Origin: Thermoplasmatota archaeon
GTDB taxonomy: Archaea > Thermoplasmatota > Penumbrarchaeia > Penumbrarchaeales > Penumbrarchaeaceae
Reading direction: 5' to 3'
Assembly (NCBI GenBank): GCA_016929175.1
Contig: JAFGJI010000013.1
Coordinates: forward strand, 1-5,288
Length of the DNA: 5,288 nucleotides
Made by a program: the position numbers and the translations under genes. The notes beneath the pieces were generated by a model. It had not been told where the DNA came from and made no database searches. It was given only the letters and a program-made list of their open reading frames with translations. Of the stretch, positions 1 to 5,288 are shown piece after piece (position 1 is the first letter of the stretch; every line of letters begins with the position of its first letter).

Positions 1-145
1 ACTCCTCCAGAAGATAGTGGAGATCACCCCGACACATATCGCAGGGGCCCACAGGGTTCCGGAAGGCCCCGCCCTTCCGGGTCAACCACACGCTGAACTT
101 GATTCGCTGCCTCCTGTCAAGGAGAACTGACGGGACCATCCGCAT
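1..145 (-). CDS. Probable N-terminal fragment of an unrecognised CxxC-containing protein (partial)
   Basis: On the minus strand a frame opens at ATG 145-143, or ATG 139-137 two codons later, and stays open for 48 codons to the left edge. An in-frame stop at 160-158 limits any upstream extension. The peptide is basic and aromatic (DRRQRIKFSVWLTRKGG), followed by a C-D-M-C pair at residues 35 and 38 and then DLHYLLEE at the edge. Codon choice (AGG, CGG, AAG, GAG, GTG, GGC) resembles the other genes here. A CxxC pair could be half of a zinc or redox site, but the family is not recognised. No strong ribosome binding site lies at normal spacing; the nearest purine run, GGGAGG, is about 24 nt upstream of the first ATG. 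If real, it is transcribed divergently from the racemase operon. A competing plus-strand frame (2-130) is also open, so the call is moderate. Confidence 0.5.
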   Translation of the reverse strand, partial: MRMVPSVLLDRRQRIKFSVWLTRKGGAFRNPVGPCDMCRGDLHYLLEE

Positions 146-150
146 TCGAC

Positions 151-168
151 ATGATGTTCACACATCAT
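151..168. promoter_or_regulatory. 18-bp perfect palindrome, candidate operator
   Basis: The arms ATGATGT (151-157) and ACATCAT (162-168) are exact reverse complements separated by TCAC. The element lies just upstream of the start of the minus-strand partial gene and in the shared region between it and the racemase operon. Its size and geometry fit a site for a dimeric helix-turn-helix regulator. No regulator gene is visible, so the role is inference; in RNA it would also form a small hairpin. Confidence 0.35.
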
Positions 169-170
169 CC

Positions 171-200
171 TCCCTACAGGGATGTTCTCCTGTATCCCTG
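171..200. repeat. Cluster of overlapping, mutually exclusive inverted repeats
   Basis: Three perfect inverted repeats overlap here: TCCCT/AGGGA (171-175 with 178-182), TACAGG/CCTGTA (175-180 with 189-194), and CAGGGAT/ATCCCTG (177-183 with 194-200). They share bases, so only one can form at a time in a transcript. On DNA they could mark overlapping binding sites. The stretch lies between the candidate divergent genes and before the terminator-like hairpin at 226-262. Confidence 0.35.
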
Positions 201-225
201 GCCTAGGTAGCAACATGGGAGGTCA

Positions 226-262
226 CTCCCCCCTCGCCGAGGGGGGAGACTTTTTATTTTTT
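226..262 (+). terminator. Intrinsic-terminator-like hairpin with T tract
   Basis: A perfect 10-bp stem pairs CTCCCCCCTC (226-235) with GAGGGGGGAG (239-248) across a GCC loop. It is followed by AC and then a T-rich run at 251-262 interrupted by a single A. The form is that of a bacterial-style intrinsic terminator on the plus strand. It lies upstream of the best racemase start, so it either ends a transcript entering from the left or acts as an attenuator in a long racemase leader. The T-rich run could instead be an archaeal TATA-like element with the palindrome as a neighbouring operator. Archaeal termination relies mainly on the U tract, so the stem may have another job. Confidence 0.5.
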
Positions 263-282
263 CCCCCCTGCATCCCAATGGG

Positions 283-292
283 TTTTAAGATA
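283..292 (+). promoter_or_regulatory. Candidate TATA-like element for the racemase operon
   Basis: TTTTAAGATA is centred about 29 bases upstream of ATG 317. That spacing would suit an archaeal TATA box serving a leaderless or nearly leaderless transcript, which would also explain why no good ribosome binding site precedes this start. The T-rich run at 251-262 is the alternative and would give a leader of a few tens of bases. Neither matches a strict consensus. Confidence 0.25.
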
Positions 293-316
293 GGTAGAAC
301 ATTATCCCAACGGGAA

Positions 317-1588
317 ATGAACATGAAAGGCATCGATCCGCAAAAAGAAGAGATGCTCCGATCAGAATATCTCCGGACCGCCGATGTTCTGACGAGGGGG
401 ACGGCAGATGAGGGAGACAGGGAGCCCTCTGAAATCTACGGTGAGCTCTTCGAGAGAGAATTCGGTATATCAGGACTGCTCGAGAGGTTGAAGGGAAGGG
501 ATAATGTGGGAGTTATCCTGAACGACGGGAACCGCCCCACGCCCTCTCATCTTGTTATGGACCACCTGATGTCCGTTGATACCCTTCCCGGAAAGATCAG
601 GAAGGTCCACATCGCAACAGGCACCCATGAACCTCCCAAAGAGGAAGAACTTAAGAAGATACTCGGGTCGCATTATGATGATCTACAAAACAGGGTACAT
701 ATACACAATGCCAGGGACCGGGAAGGGCATGTTCCTTACGGTATAACAAAAAGAGGGACGCCCCTTTTCTTCGACAGGGAGCTTGAGGACCATGACCTAT
801 TCATCTTCGTCAATTCCGTAGAGCCTCACTATTTCGCCGGTTTCACCGGGGGAAGAAAATCCCTCCTTCCGGGGATGGCGTTCTTCGGAACAACGGAGAG
901 GAACCACTCCTATTCCCTATCCGAGGGCTCAAGGACCCTGGCCCTTGGCGGTAACCCTGTCCATGAGGATATGGTGGAGGCTGCAGGTATGTTCCTTCGT
1001 GGAAAGGACCATATCTCCATTCAGATAGTCCAGGGTCCGGGAAAGGTCATCTCCGACCTGAAGGTGGGAGACCTTTTCTCCTCATTCCATGAAGCCGTTG
1101 AGAGTGCCAAGGTCCAGTTCTGTATACCGGTGAAGAAGAGATACGACATAGTGGTCTCCATAGCCAGACCTCCCATGGACAGGACCATGTACCAGGCCCT
1201 GAAGGCTGTCGAGAACGGAAAGCTTGCCCTGAAGGATGGCGGGGTCATGGTGCTGGTAGCGGAATGCCGGGAAGGGGTCGGTCAGTCCACATTCTGGGAC
1301 CTGCTCACGATGAGCAGCGATCCCGAGGAGGTCCTGGACGAAATAGACAGGGGCTACGTCCTTGGATATCACAAGGCCGCGAAGATAGTCTCGCTTTCAA
1401 GGAGAGCTTCGATCATTGCAGTATGCTCCATCGACCGGAAGGTCCTCGAAAAAGGTTTCATGGAGGGTTTCTGGGACCTTGACCATGCCATGAAGAGGGC
1501 TTTCGAGATCACCGGGGACCATCCGGATATCCTGGTGATCCCAGATGGAACGGTTACGGTCCCTATACTTGAGGAGGGTTCCGCTTGA
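317..1588 (+). CDS. larA: LarA-family nickel-dependent 2-hydroxyacid racemase, putative malate racemase
   Basis: A 423-aa enzyme of the nickel-pincer (LarA, DUF2088) superfamily, cytoplasmic, which interconverts the stereoisomers of a 2-hydroxyacid. Residues corresponding to those described for Lactiplantibacillus plantarum LarA are present: Asp70 and Arg73 in NDGNRPTPS, His104 in GTHE, His171 in PHYFAGFTGGRK, Lys181 at the end of that motif (expected covalent attachment site of the nickel-pincer nucleotide), His197 in RNH (expected nickel ligand, 16 residues after the Lys), and Tyr292, Gln293 and Lys296 in MYQALK. The frame opens earlier, at ATG 182, but that would place a terminator-like hairpin inside the gene and add a Gly/Pro-rich stretch unlike the family. 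ATG 317 gives the usual length (LarA is about 424 aa) and matching residue numbers; ATG 323 is also possible. The stop overlaps the malic enzyme start. That pairing suggests malate as substrate, but lactate or another 2-hydroxyacid cannot be excluded. Maturation genes larB, larC and larE are absent here. Confidence 0.9.
   Translation: MNMKGIDPQKEEMLRSEYLRTADVLTRGTADEGDREPSEIYGELFEREFGISGLLERLKGRDNVGVILNDGNRPTPSHLVMDHLMSVDTLPGKIRKVHIATGTHEPPKEEELKKILGSHYDDLQNRVHIHNARDREGHVPYGITKRGTPLFFDRELEDHDLFIFVNSVEPHYFAGFTGGRKSLLPGMAFFGTTERNHSYSLSEGSRTLALGGNPVHEDMVEAAGMFLRGKDHISIQIVQGPGKVISDLKVGDLFSSFHEAVESAKVQFCIPVKKRYDIVVSIARPPMDRTMYQALKAVENGKLALKDGGVMVLVAECREGVGQSTFWDLLTMSSDPEEVLDEIDRGYVLGYHKAAKIVSLSRRASIIAVCSIDRKVLEKGFMEGFWDLDHAMKRAFEITGDHPDILVIPDGTVTVPILEEGSA
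1571..1578 (+). promoter_or_regulatory. Strong ribosome binding site for the malic enzyme gene
   Basis: GAGGAGGG ends six bases before a TTG at 1585-1587 and lies inside the last codons of the racemase gene. It decides the start of the malic enzyme: the first in-frame ATG (1636) would remove 17 residues and has no comparable site. Confidence 0.75.
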
Positions 1589-2937
1589 CAGATGACGAAA
1601 GAATTGAAAAAGCGCGCCGCCCGGGAAATATTGCCATGAAGCTCCATGCTTTCTACAGGGGAAAGATGGAGCAATCCCTGAAAGCCCCTGTAAGGAATTT
1701 CTCGGACTTTTCCATCTGGTACACACCCGGTGTTGCACGACCATGTCTTGCCATAAGGGACGATCCCTCGCTGTCATGGGAGCACACCAATCGGGCCAAT
1801 ACCATTGCCGTCATATCCGACGGCACCAGGGTCCTCGGCCTTGGTGATATAGGCCCCGAGGCAGCAATGCCTGTCATGGAGGGGAAGTCTTTACTGTTCA
1901 AGTACCTCGGAGGGGTCGATGCGTTCCCTCTGTGCCTGGATACGAAGGACCCGGAGAAGTTCGTGGACACGGTGAAGGCGCTGCAGCCGTCCATCGGAGG
2001 CGTTAACCTTGAGGACATCGCAACACCGAAGTGTTTCGGTATACTCAACAGGCTCCGGAAGGAAATGGACATCCCCGTATGGCATGATGACCAGCAGGGA
2101 ACGGCAACAGTGGAGGTGGCGGGTTTCATCAACGCCTCGAAGCTGGTGGGAAAGAAGCTCGATGAGATGCAGGTGACCATGATCGGAGCGGGAGCCGCAA
2201 ATATAAGGATAGCCGATATCCTGGTCCAAATAGGAGTGAGGCAAAAGAACATCATCATGTGCGATTCCAGGGGGGTCCTGAACGAGGAGCGGGAGGACCT
2301 TGAGCATCTGAAGGGGACGAACATGGAGAAATACCGGGCATGCCTAGAGTACAGCGGCTCATCCCTGGGACGCACGATGGAAACATGCACCAGGGGTTCG
2401 GATGCGCTCCTTTGCGCATCCAGACCCATCCCCGGTACGGTCACGAAGAAGATGGTCAAGGATATGGCTAACATGTCCATCGTGTTCGCCGCGGCGAACC
2501 CCGAACCCGAGATATGGCCCTGGGATGCAAAGGAGGCGGGTGCTTATGTTGTCGCCACCGGCAGGTCGGACTTCCCGAACCAGATAAACAATTCTCTAGG
2601 CTTCCCGGGCATATTCAGAGGTACCCTCGATGTTCGGGCAAGGACCATTACGGACACCATGTGCATAGCCGCGGCGAGGGAGCTCGCAAAGGTCGCCGAG
2701 GATAGGGGACTCTCCCCGGAAAACATCATCCCCAACATGGAGGAGTGGGAGGTGTTCCCCAGGGAAGCAGCGGCCGTTGGGATCCAGGCCATCAAGGACG
2801 GGGTGGCAAGGATACAACGCTCCCGGGAGGAGCTTCTTGAGATGGCCTTTGACGTGATAAAGAGGGCAAGGGATGATACCAGGATGAAGATGGACAGCGG
2901 AATTATTCCCGAAGCACCCCCCGATACCCTGATCTGA
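1585..2937 (+). CDS. mae: Malic enzyme (NAD(P)-dependent, oxaloacetate-decarboxylating type)
   Basis: A 450-aa cytoplasmic enzyme catalysing L-malate + NAD(P)+ to pyruvate + CO2 + NAD(P)H with a divalent metal. Family motifs occur in order: WYTPGVARP with the catalytic Tyr46; GLGDIGPEAAMPVMEGK with the catalytic Lys101; NLEDIATPKCF and WHDDQQGTATV, carrying the acidic metal ligands around Glu143-Asp144 and Asp168-Asp169; a Rossmann loop GAGAANIRIAD at 201-211 with Asp227 closing the second strand; FAAANPEPEI at 301-310; and the hallmark SDFPNQINNSLGFPG at 328-342. It is the short form, without the C-terminal phosphotransacetylase-like domain of MaeB proteins. Asn206 sits where the Rossmann motif usually has Gly or Ala. 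Coenzyme preference cannot be settled by eye. The gene starts at TTG within a TTGA overlap with the racemase stop, behind a strong ribosome binding site, so the two are probably translationally coupled. Confidence 0.93.
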   Translation: MTDDERIEKARRPGNIAMKLHAFYRGKMEQSLKAPVRNFSDFSIWYTPGVARPCLAIRDDPSLSWEHTNRANTIAVISDGTRVLGLGDIGPEAAMPVMEGKSLLFKYLGGVDAFPLCLDTKDPEKFVDTVKALQPSIGGVNLEDIATPKCFGILNRLRKEMDIPVWHDDQQGTATVEVAGFINASKLVGKKLDEMQVTMIGAGAANIRIADILVQIGVRQKNIIMCDSRGVLNEEREDLEHLKGTNMEKYRACLEYSGSSLGRTMETCTRGSDALLCASRPIPGTVTKKMVKDMANMSIVFAAANPEPEIWPWDAKEAGAYVVATGRSDFPNQINNSLGFPGIFRGTLDVRARTITDTMCIAAARELAKVAEDRGLSPENIIPNMEEWEVFPREAAAVGIQAIKDGVARIQRSREELLEMAFDVIKRARDDTRMKMDSGIIPEAPPDTLI

Positions 2938-3043
2938 TCGAGGACCGATGGTATGGAAAGAGTGGAAGGCCGGAGCAGTGCACTCGCGGACGAGGGCTCC
3001 TGCCTCCCAGGACGGAGTGGGATTAGGAAGAGAGGATTGAATG

Positions 3044-3055
3044 TCTTATAAAAAT
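3044..3055 (-). terminator. Weak T-tract, candidate terminator of the FN3 gene
   Basis: Read on the minus strand, five T occur at 3054-3050 within an AT-rich stretch, about 140 bases beyond the FN3 gene stop. It is the longest minus-strand T run in the convergent gap. The same bases read on the plus strand resemble a TATA box (TTATAAAAA), but nothing convincing lies downstream. Apart from these two tracts, 2938-3189 shows no clear gene or RNA. Confidence 0.25.
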
Positions 3056-3093
3056 CAAAGTTCACTCCGTCAATCCGGTGTATTAACTTCTCC

Positions 3094-3106
3094 TATTTAT
3101 ATTTTT
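3094..3106 (+). terminator. T-rich tract, candidate archaeal terminator of the racemase-malic enzyme operon
   Basis: A run of T with three A interruptions ends in five T, about 160 bases after the malic enzyme stop. No convincing stem precedes it; a 5-bp hairpin at 2998-3012 is too far away and too weak. Archaeal terminators are typically U-rich tracts without a required hairpin. It also resembles a TATA box, but no plausible plus-strand gene follows. Confidence 0.4.
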
Positions 3107-3189
3107 CAAATGGGTGGGTGAGGAGAAGGCTCCGGTAGTGAACATGCAATTTTCATCGTCCCATGCTTCCGGACCAGAACGGTGTCCCT

Positions 3190-5288
3190 CTATTCCTCGA
3201 TACCCCAGTCATGGCGCCTGCTCCTCCTGACCATGAAAAGCGCCACGATGACGAGAAGAATGACAAGAGCCACGATGCCAATGATCACCGGAATTCGAAG
3301 GTCAAGACCGTCAGCCTCATCCGGGGGGGGTCTCAGCTCGAATACCTCGGACGAGGGGCCCGTTCCCTTTGTCGTCTCGCAGGAAATGCAGTAGAAGTAT
3401 ATGGTCCCCTCCACTGCACCGATATCCAGATATTCCCGGAAAGACCCGGACACCCCCGCTATCTCGATCATGCTGTCGGGATCGAGCCCCCTTTGGACAT
3501 GGTATATCCATATCTCTCCGCCGCCGTTGTCTTGAGGAGGATCCCATTTTATCAGAACACCCCCTTCCTGCCAGGTGATATTAAGGTTCCTGGGGGATGA
3601 AGGTAGCTTCATCGGGATGCCGATGAGCATTTCCGAGGGTTCGGAGCTCCCTATCTCGTTGACAGCGGCGACCCTTATGTAATACCGGACCCCGTTGGTA
3701 AGTCCGGTGATGATATAGAAGAGGTCGGATATGCCCTCCGCTATCGGTACAAGATCGTCCTCCGCGGGTCCCGAGAACAGGGTGTACGTAATAAGTCGGG
3801 AGCCCCCTTTGTCCATTGGAGTGGCCCATGAGATGTTCAGGGACCCGTCATAGTCCACATAGTAAGGGTTCCTGGGAGGTGAAGGTACGCTCATCGGCCT
3901 GAGAATGATGATATTGGAGGGAAGGGACATGCCCTTCACATTGATGGCCCTGACGTAGAATGTGTAGTCCATGCCGTTCTCAAGCCCCCTTACGAGGGTA
4001 TTATTTGTATTCAGCCATCTGTGACTGAAAGACCCGTTGCCGATGGCCGTGTAGAGCTCGTAGGAAACGTTGGTGTCCCCCCCCAGGAACGTCGGTGTGC
4101 TCCAGGAGAGGTTCACGAACCTGTTGCCTATGGTCCCCATCAGATCGATGGGCGGGGAAGGGGTCTGGAAAGGTGTGGCATTCACCAGGTCGGACCGGCG
4201 GCTCTCCCAGTATCCGTTGTAAGCGGAGACCGCGAACCAGTATTCCTTTCCGGGTACGACTGGGCTCACGGAGATGTTGTGGTCACTGGCACTGGCCATA
4301 AGGATGGTCAGGTTCCCCGGGTCCGGGCCTGAGTATACCATGTAAGTGATGTTCTCAGCCCCGCCTCTGTAGGTGGGGGGTTTCCAGGACAGCAGTATGT
4401 GGTCCCCCATCTCCAAGGCAGTAAGGTTCATCGGTCGGGAAAGGTCTCCAAGAGGCGTGATATTCAGGTGATCGGAGGGTTCGCCCGGTCCCAGTTCGTT
4501 CACTGCCCTCACGAATACCGTCATCTGGACACCGATGATGCCCACCGGGATGTCGGCACTGGTCGAGTTCAGGGAAGATGCAACGGTCTCGATGCTTGAA
4601 AGGTTCTGCCCCATGTACACATTGTATGTGATGTTCTGGGAACCCCCTTTCTCTTCAGGAGGAAGCCATGTCAGATGTATATTGAAGGGGGAGATATCCC
4701 CCTTGAGGTCCCTGGGCTTTGACGGGGGTGTCATGGGGATACCTTTCCAGATCTCCGAAAGAGGTCCGGTCCCTCTCCAGTTGCTTGCAGAGACCGCCAC
4801 ATAGTAGGTCCTGCCGTTGACGAGACCGGAGATATTGTACCATTCATCAGTTATTTCCGTGGTCAGGAGCTCCATGGAAGCGATGGAATCCCCGAAATAC
4901 ACCGAGTAGTGGATCTCATCTATCCCCCCATCGTCCAAAGGCCTGAACCAGGAGACGTTCAGGGACCCGTCGCTTCGGTCGATTCTGTAGATGGTTGGAG
5001 CCCCCGGTCTTGTCGAGGCGACTGCCGTGATATAACCCCACTCGCCGCGGCTTACCCTGTTCTCGGCCCTTATCCCGAAGTGGTAAAGCATTCCGTTCGT
5101 TACCGTGGTATCGTTGTAGAAGAAAACATCGGGGTCCACCCGGTCCATGTATTGAAGATCGTTCGAGGTCATCCCCCTGTAGATCCTGTATGAGATTATC
5201 TCCTCTCCTCCGTCGCTCAGTGGTTCTCTCCATGAAAGATTGATGAAGGAATCCTCCGAAGTGAAGGATATATCACGCGGGGGGCCGG
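3190..5288 (-). CDS. Membrane-anchored cell-surface protein of tandem FN3 domains (C-terminal part)
   Basis: The frame is open from the right edge to a TAG at 3192-3190, giving 698 visible residues. The first Met (5172) lies inside an FN3 domain, since the preceding 38 codons read PPRDISF...NLSWREP...DGG, so it is not the start and the N-terminus lies outside the window. Seven FN3 domains of about 94 aa follow at visible residues 1-94, 95-188, 189-282, 283-376, 377-468, 469-562 and 563-656. Each has the P-x-R-[ND]-L entry, a [NL]-x-[SLI]-[ST]-W core Trp strand, P-P-x-x-x-G-G and a Y-x-V-x-A-x-N strand. A Pro-Asp linker leads to one transmembrane helix (about 665-686) and the tail RRSRRHDWGIEE, which by the positive-inside rule is cytoplasmic. 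The domains are therefore outside the cell and anchored by the C-terminus. Many N-x-S/T sequons suggest N-glycosylation. Likely an adhesin, stalk or binding protein; ligand and any enzymatic domain are unknown. Confidence 0.88.
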   Translation of the reverse strand, partial: GPPRDISFTSEDSFINLSWREPLSDGGEEIISYRIYRGMTSNDLQYMDRVDPDVFFYNDTTVTNGMLYHFGIRAENRVSRGEWGYITAVASTRPGAPTIYRIDRSDGSLNVSWFRPLDDGGIDEIHYSVYFGDSIASMELLTTEITDEWYNISGLVNGRTYYVAVSASNWRGTGPLSEIWKGIPMTPPSKPRDLKGDISPFNIHLTWLPPEEKGGSQNITYNVYMGQNLSSIETVASSLNSTSADIPVGIIGVQMTVFVRAVNELGPGEPSDHLNITPLGDLSRPMNLTALEMGDHILLSWKPPTYRGGAENITYMVYSGPDPGNLTILMASASDHNISVSPVVPGKEYWFAVSAYNGYWESRRSDLVNATPFQTPSPPIDLMGTIGNRFVNLSWSTPTFLGGDTNVSYELYTAIGNGSFSHRWLNTNNTLVRGLENGMDYTFYVRAINVKGMSLPSNIIILRPMSVPSPPRNPYYVDYDGSLNISWATPMDKGGSRLITYTLFSGPAEDDLVPIAEGISDLFYIITGLTNGVRYYIRVAAVNEIGSSEPSEMLIGIPMKLPSSPRNLNITWQEGGVLIKWDPPQDNGGGEIWIYHVQRGLDPDSMIEIAGVSGSFREYLDIGAVEGTIYFYCISCETTKGTGPSSEVFELRPPPDEADGLDLRIPVIIGIVALVILLVIVALFMVRRSRRHDWGIEE
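3319..5286 (-). repeat. Array of seven tandem FN3-domain repeats (about 282 bp period)
   Basis: Repeat borders, read right to left, fall near 5286, 5004, 4722, 4440, 4158, 3882 and 3600, ending at 3319. Six units are 94 codons and the fifth is 92. Linkers share a pattern such as GIPMKLPSSPRNL, LRPMSVPSPPRNP and GIPMTPPSKPRDL. At the nucleotide level the linkers around 3585-3619 and 3865-3899 are visibly similar, while domain cores have diverged. This indicates an array grown by unit duplication long enough ago for the cores to drift. Confidence 0.8.

Noticed and set aside
55..87. Inverted repeat CCGGAAGG (59-66) / CCTTCCGG (73-80), with outer GGTT/AACC
   Set aside because: A strong hairpin on paper, but it lies inside both candidate coding frames and has no T tract. 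Probably incidental to GC-rich coding sequence.
2..130. Plus-strand open frame from the left edge to TGA at 128-130, as the 3' end of an upstream gene
   Set aside because: It reads LLQKIVEITPTHIAGAH and then a Pro-rich tail. The opposite-strand frame over the same bases has better codon use and a clean start. It remains the main alternative and would make the hairpin at 226-262 an ordinary terminator.
112..135. Hairpin TCCTGTCA / TGACGGGA with an 8-base loop
   Set aside because: It includes a wobble pair, has no T run, and overlaps the start region of the minus-strand fragment. Not enough to call a terminator or RNA gene.
1653..2480. Long minus-strand open frame of 275 codons within the malic enzyme
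   Set aside because: A shadow of the plus-strand gene, whose full set of malic enzyme motifs leaves no doubt about the coding strand. The antisense peptide is Ser/Pro-rich and unlike a protein family.
2948..3040. 30-codon plus-strand ORF just after the malic enzyme, with a GAGG nearby
   Set aside because: Very short, with no recognisable composition or motif. More likely a chance frame in the 3' untranslated region.
3096..3102. TTTATAT at 3096-3102 as a plus-strand archaeal promoter
   Set aside because: Good TATA match, but only antisense of the FN3 gene follows, with no supported plus-strand gene. Read instead as part of a T-rich terminator tract; a promoter for an antisense RNA cannot be excluded.
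3163..3600. Plus-strand open frames across the FN3 gene
   Set aside because: The minus-strand frame encodes clear FN3 domains, a membrane helix and a basic tail. The plus-strand frames are antisense shadows.

Overview
The window looks archaeal, most likely from the Thermoplasmatota, though this is inference. The evidence is a large surface protein built of fibronectin type III (FN3) repeats with one C-terminal membrane anchor, a short basic cytoplasmic tail and many Asn glycosylation sequons, together with AT-rich TATA-like elements and frequent AGG, ATA and AAG codons in a GC-rich background. No rRNA, tRNA, CRISPR array, insertion sequence or phage gene was seen.

Layout. (1) Positions 1-145, minus strand: probable N-terminal fragment of an unrecognised protein with a CxxC motif, running off the left edge. 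(2) Positions 146-316: a divergent intergenic region rich in inverted repeats. It holds an 18-bp palindrome, a cluster of competing small hairpins, and a perfect 10-bp GC-rich stem followed by a T-rich tract that resembles an intrinsic terminator. (3) Positions 317-2937, plus strand: a two-gene operon. It encodes a LarA-family nickel-pincer 2-hydroxyacid racemase (start reassigned to 317, 423 aa) and a 450-aa malic enzyme. The two overlap by a TTGA junction with a strong ribosome binding site. (4) Positions 2938-3189: a short convergent intergenic region with T-rich tracts for each strand and no convincing gene. (5) Positions 3190-5288, minus strand: the C-terminal 698 residues of an FN3-repeat surface protein. 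It has seven visible domains of about 94 aa and its coding frame stays open to the right edge.

How the genes may work together. LarA-family enzymes racemise or epimerise 2-hydroxyacids, and malate is a known substrate of some family members. Tight coupling to malic enzyme suggests that the racemase supplies L-malate from D-malate, which malic enzyme then decarboxylates oxidatively to pyruvate. This is the most interesting hypothesis in the window. The racemase keeps all the nickel-pincer active-site residues I can check. The cofactor maturation genes (larB, larC, larE) are not in the window. The FN3 protein is convergent with this operon and probably unrelated to it.
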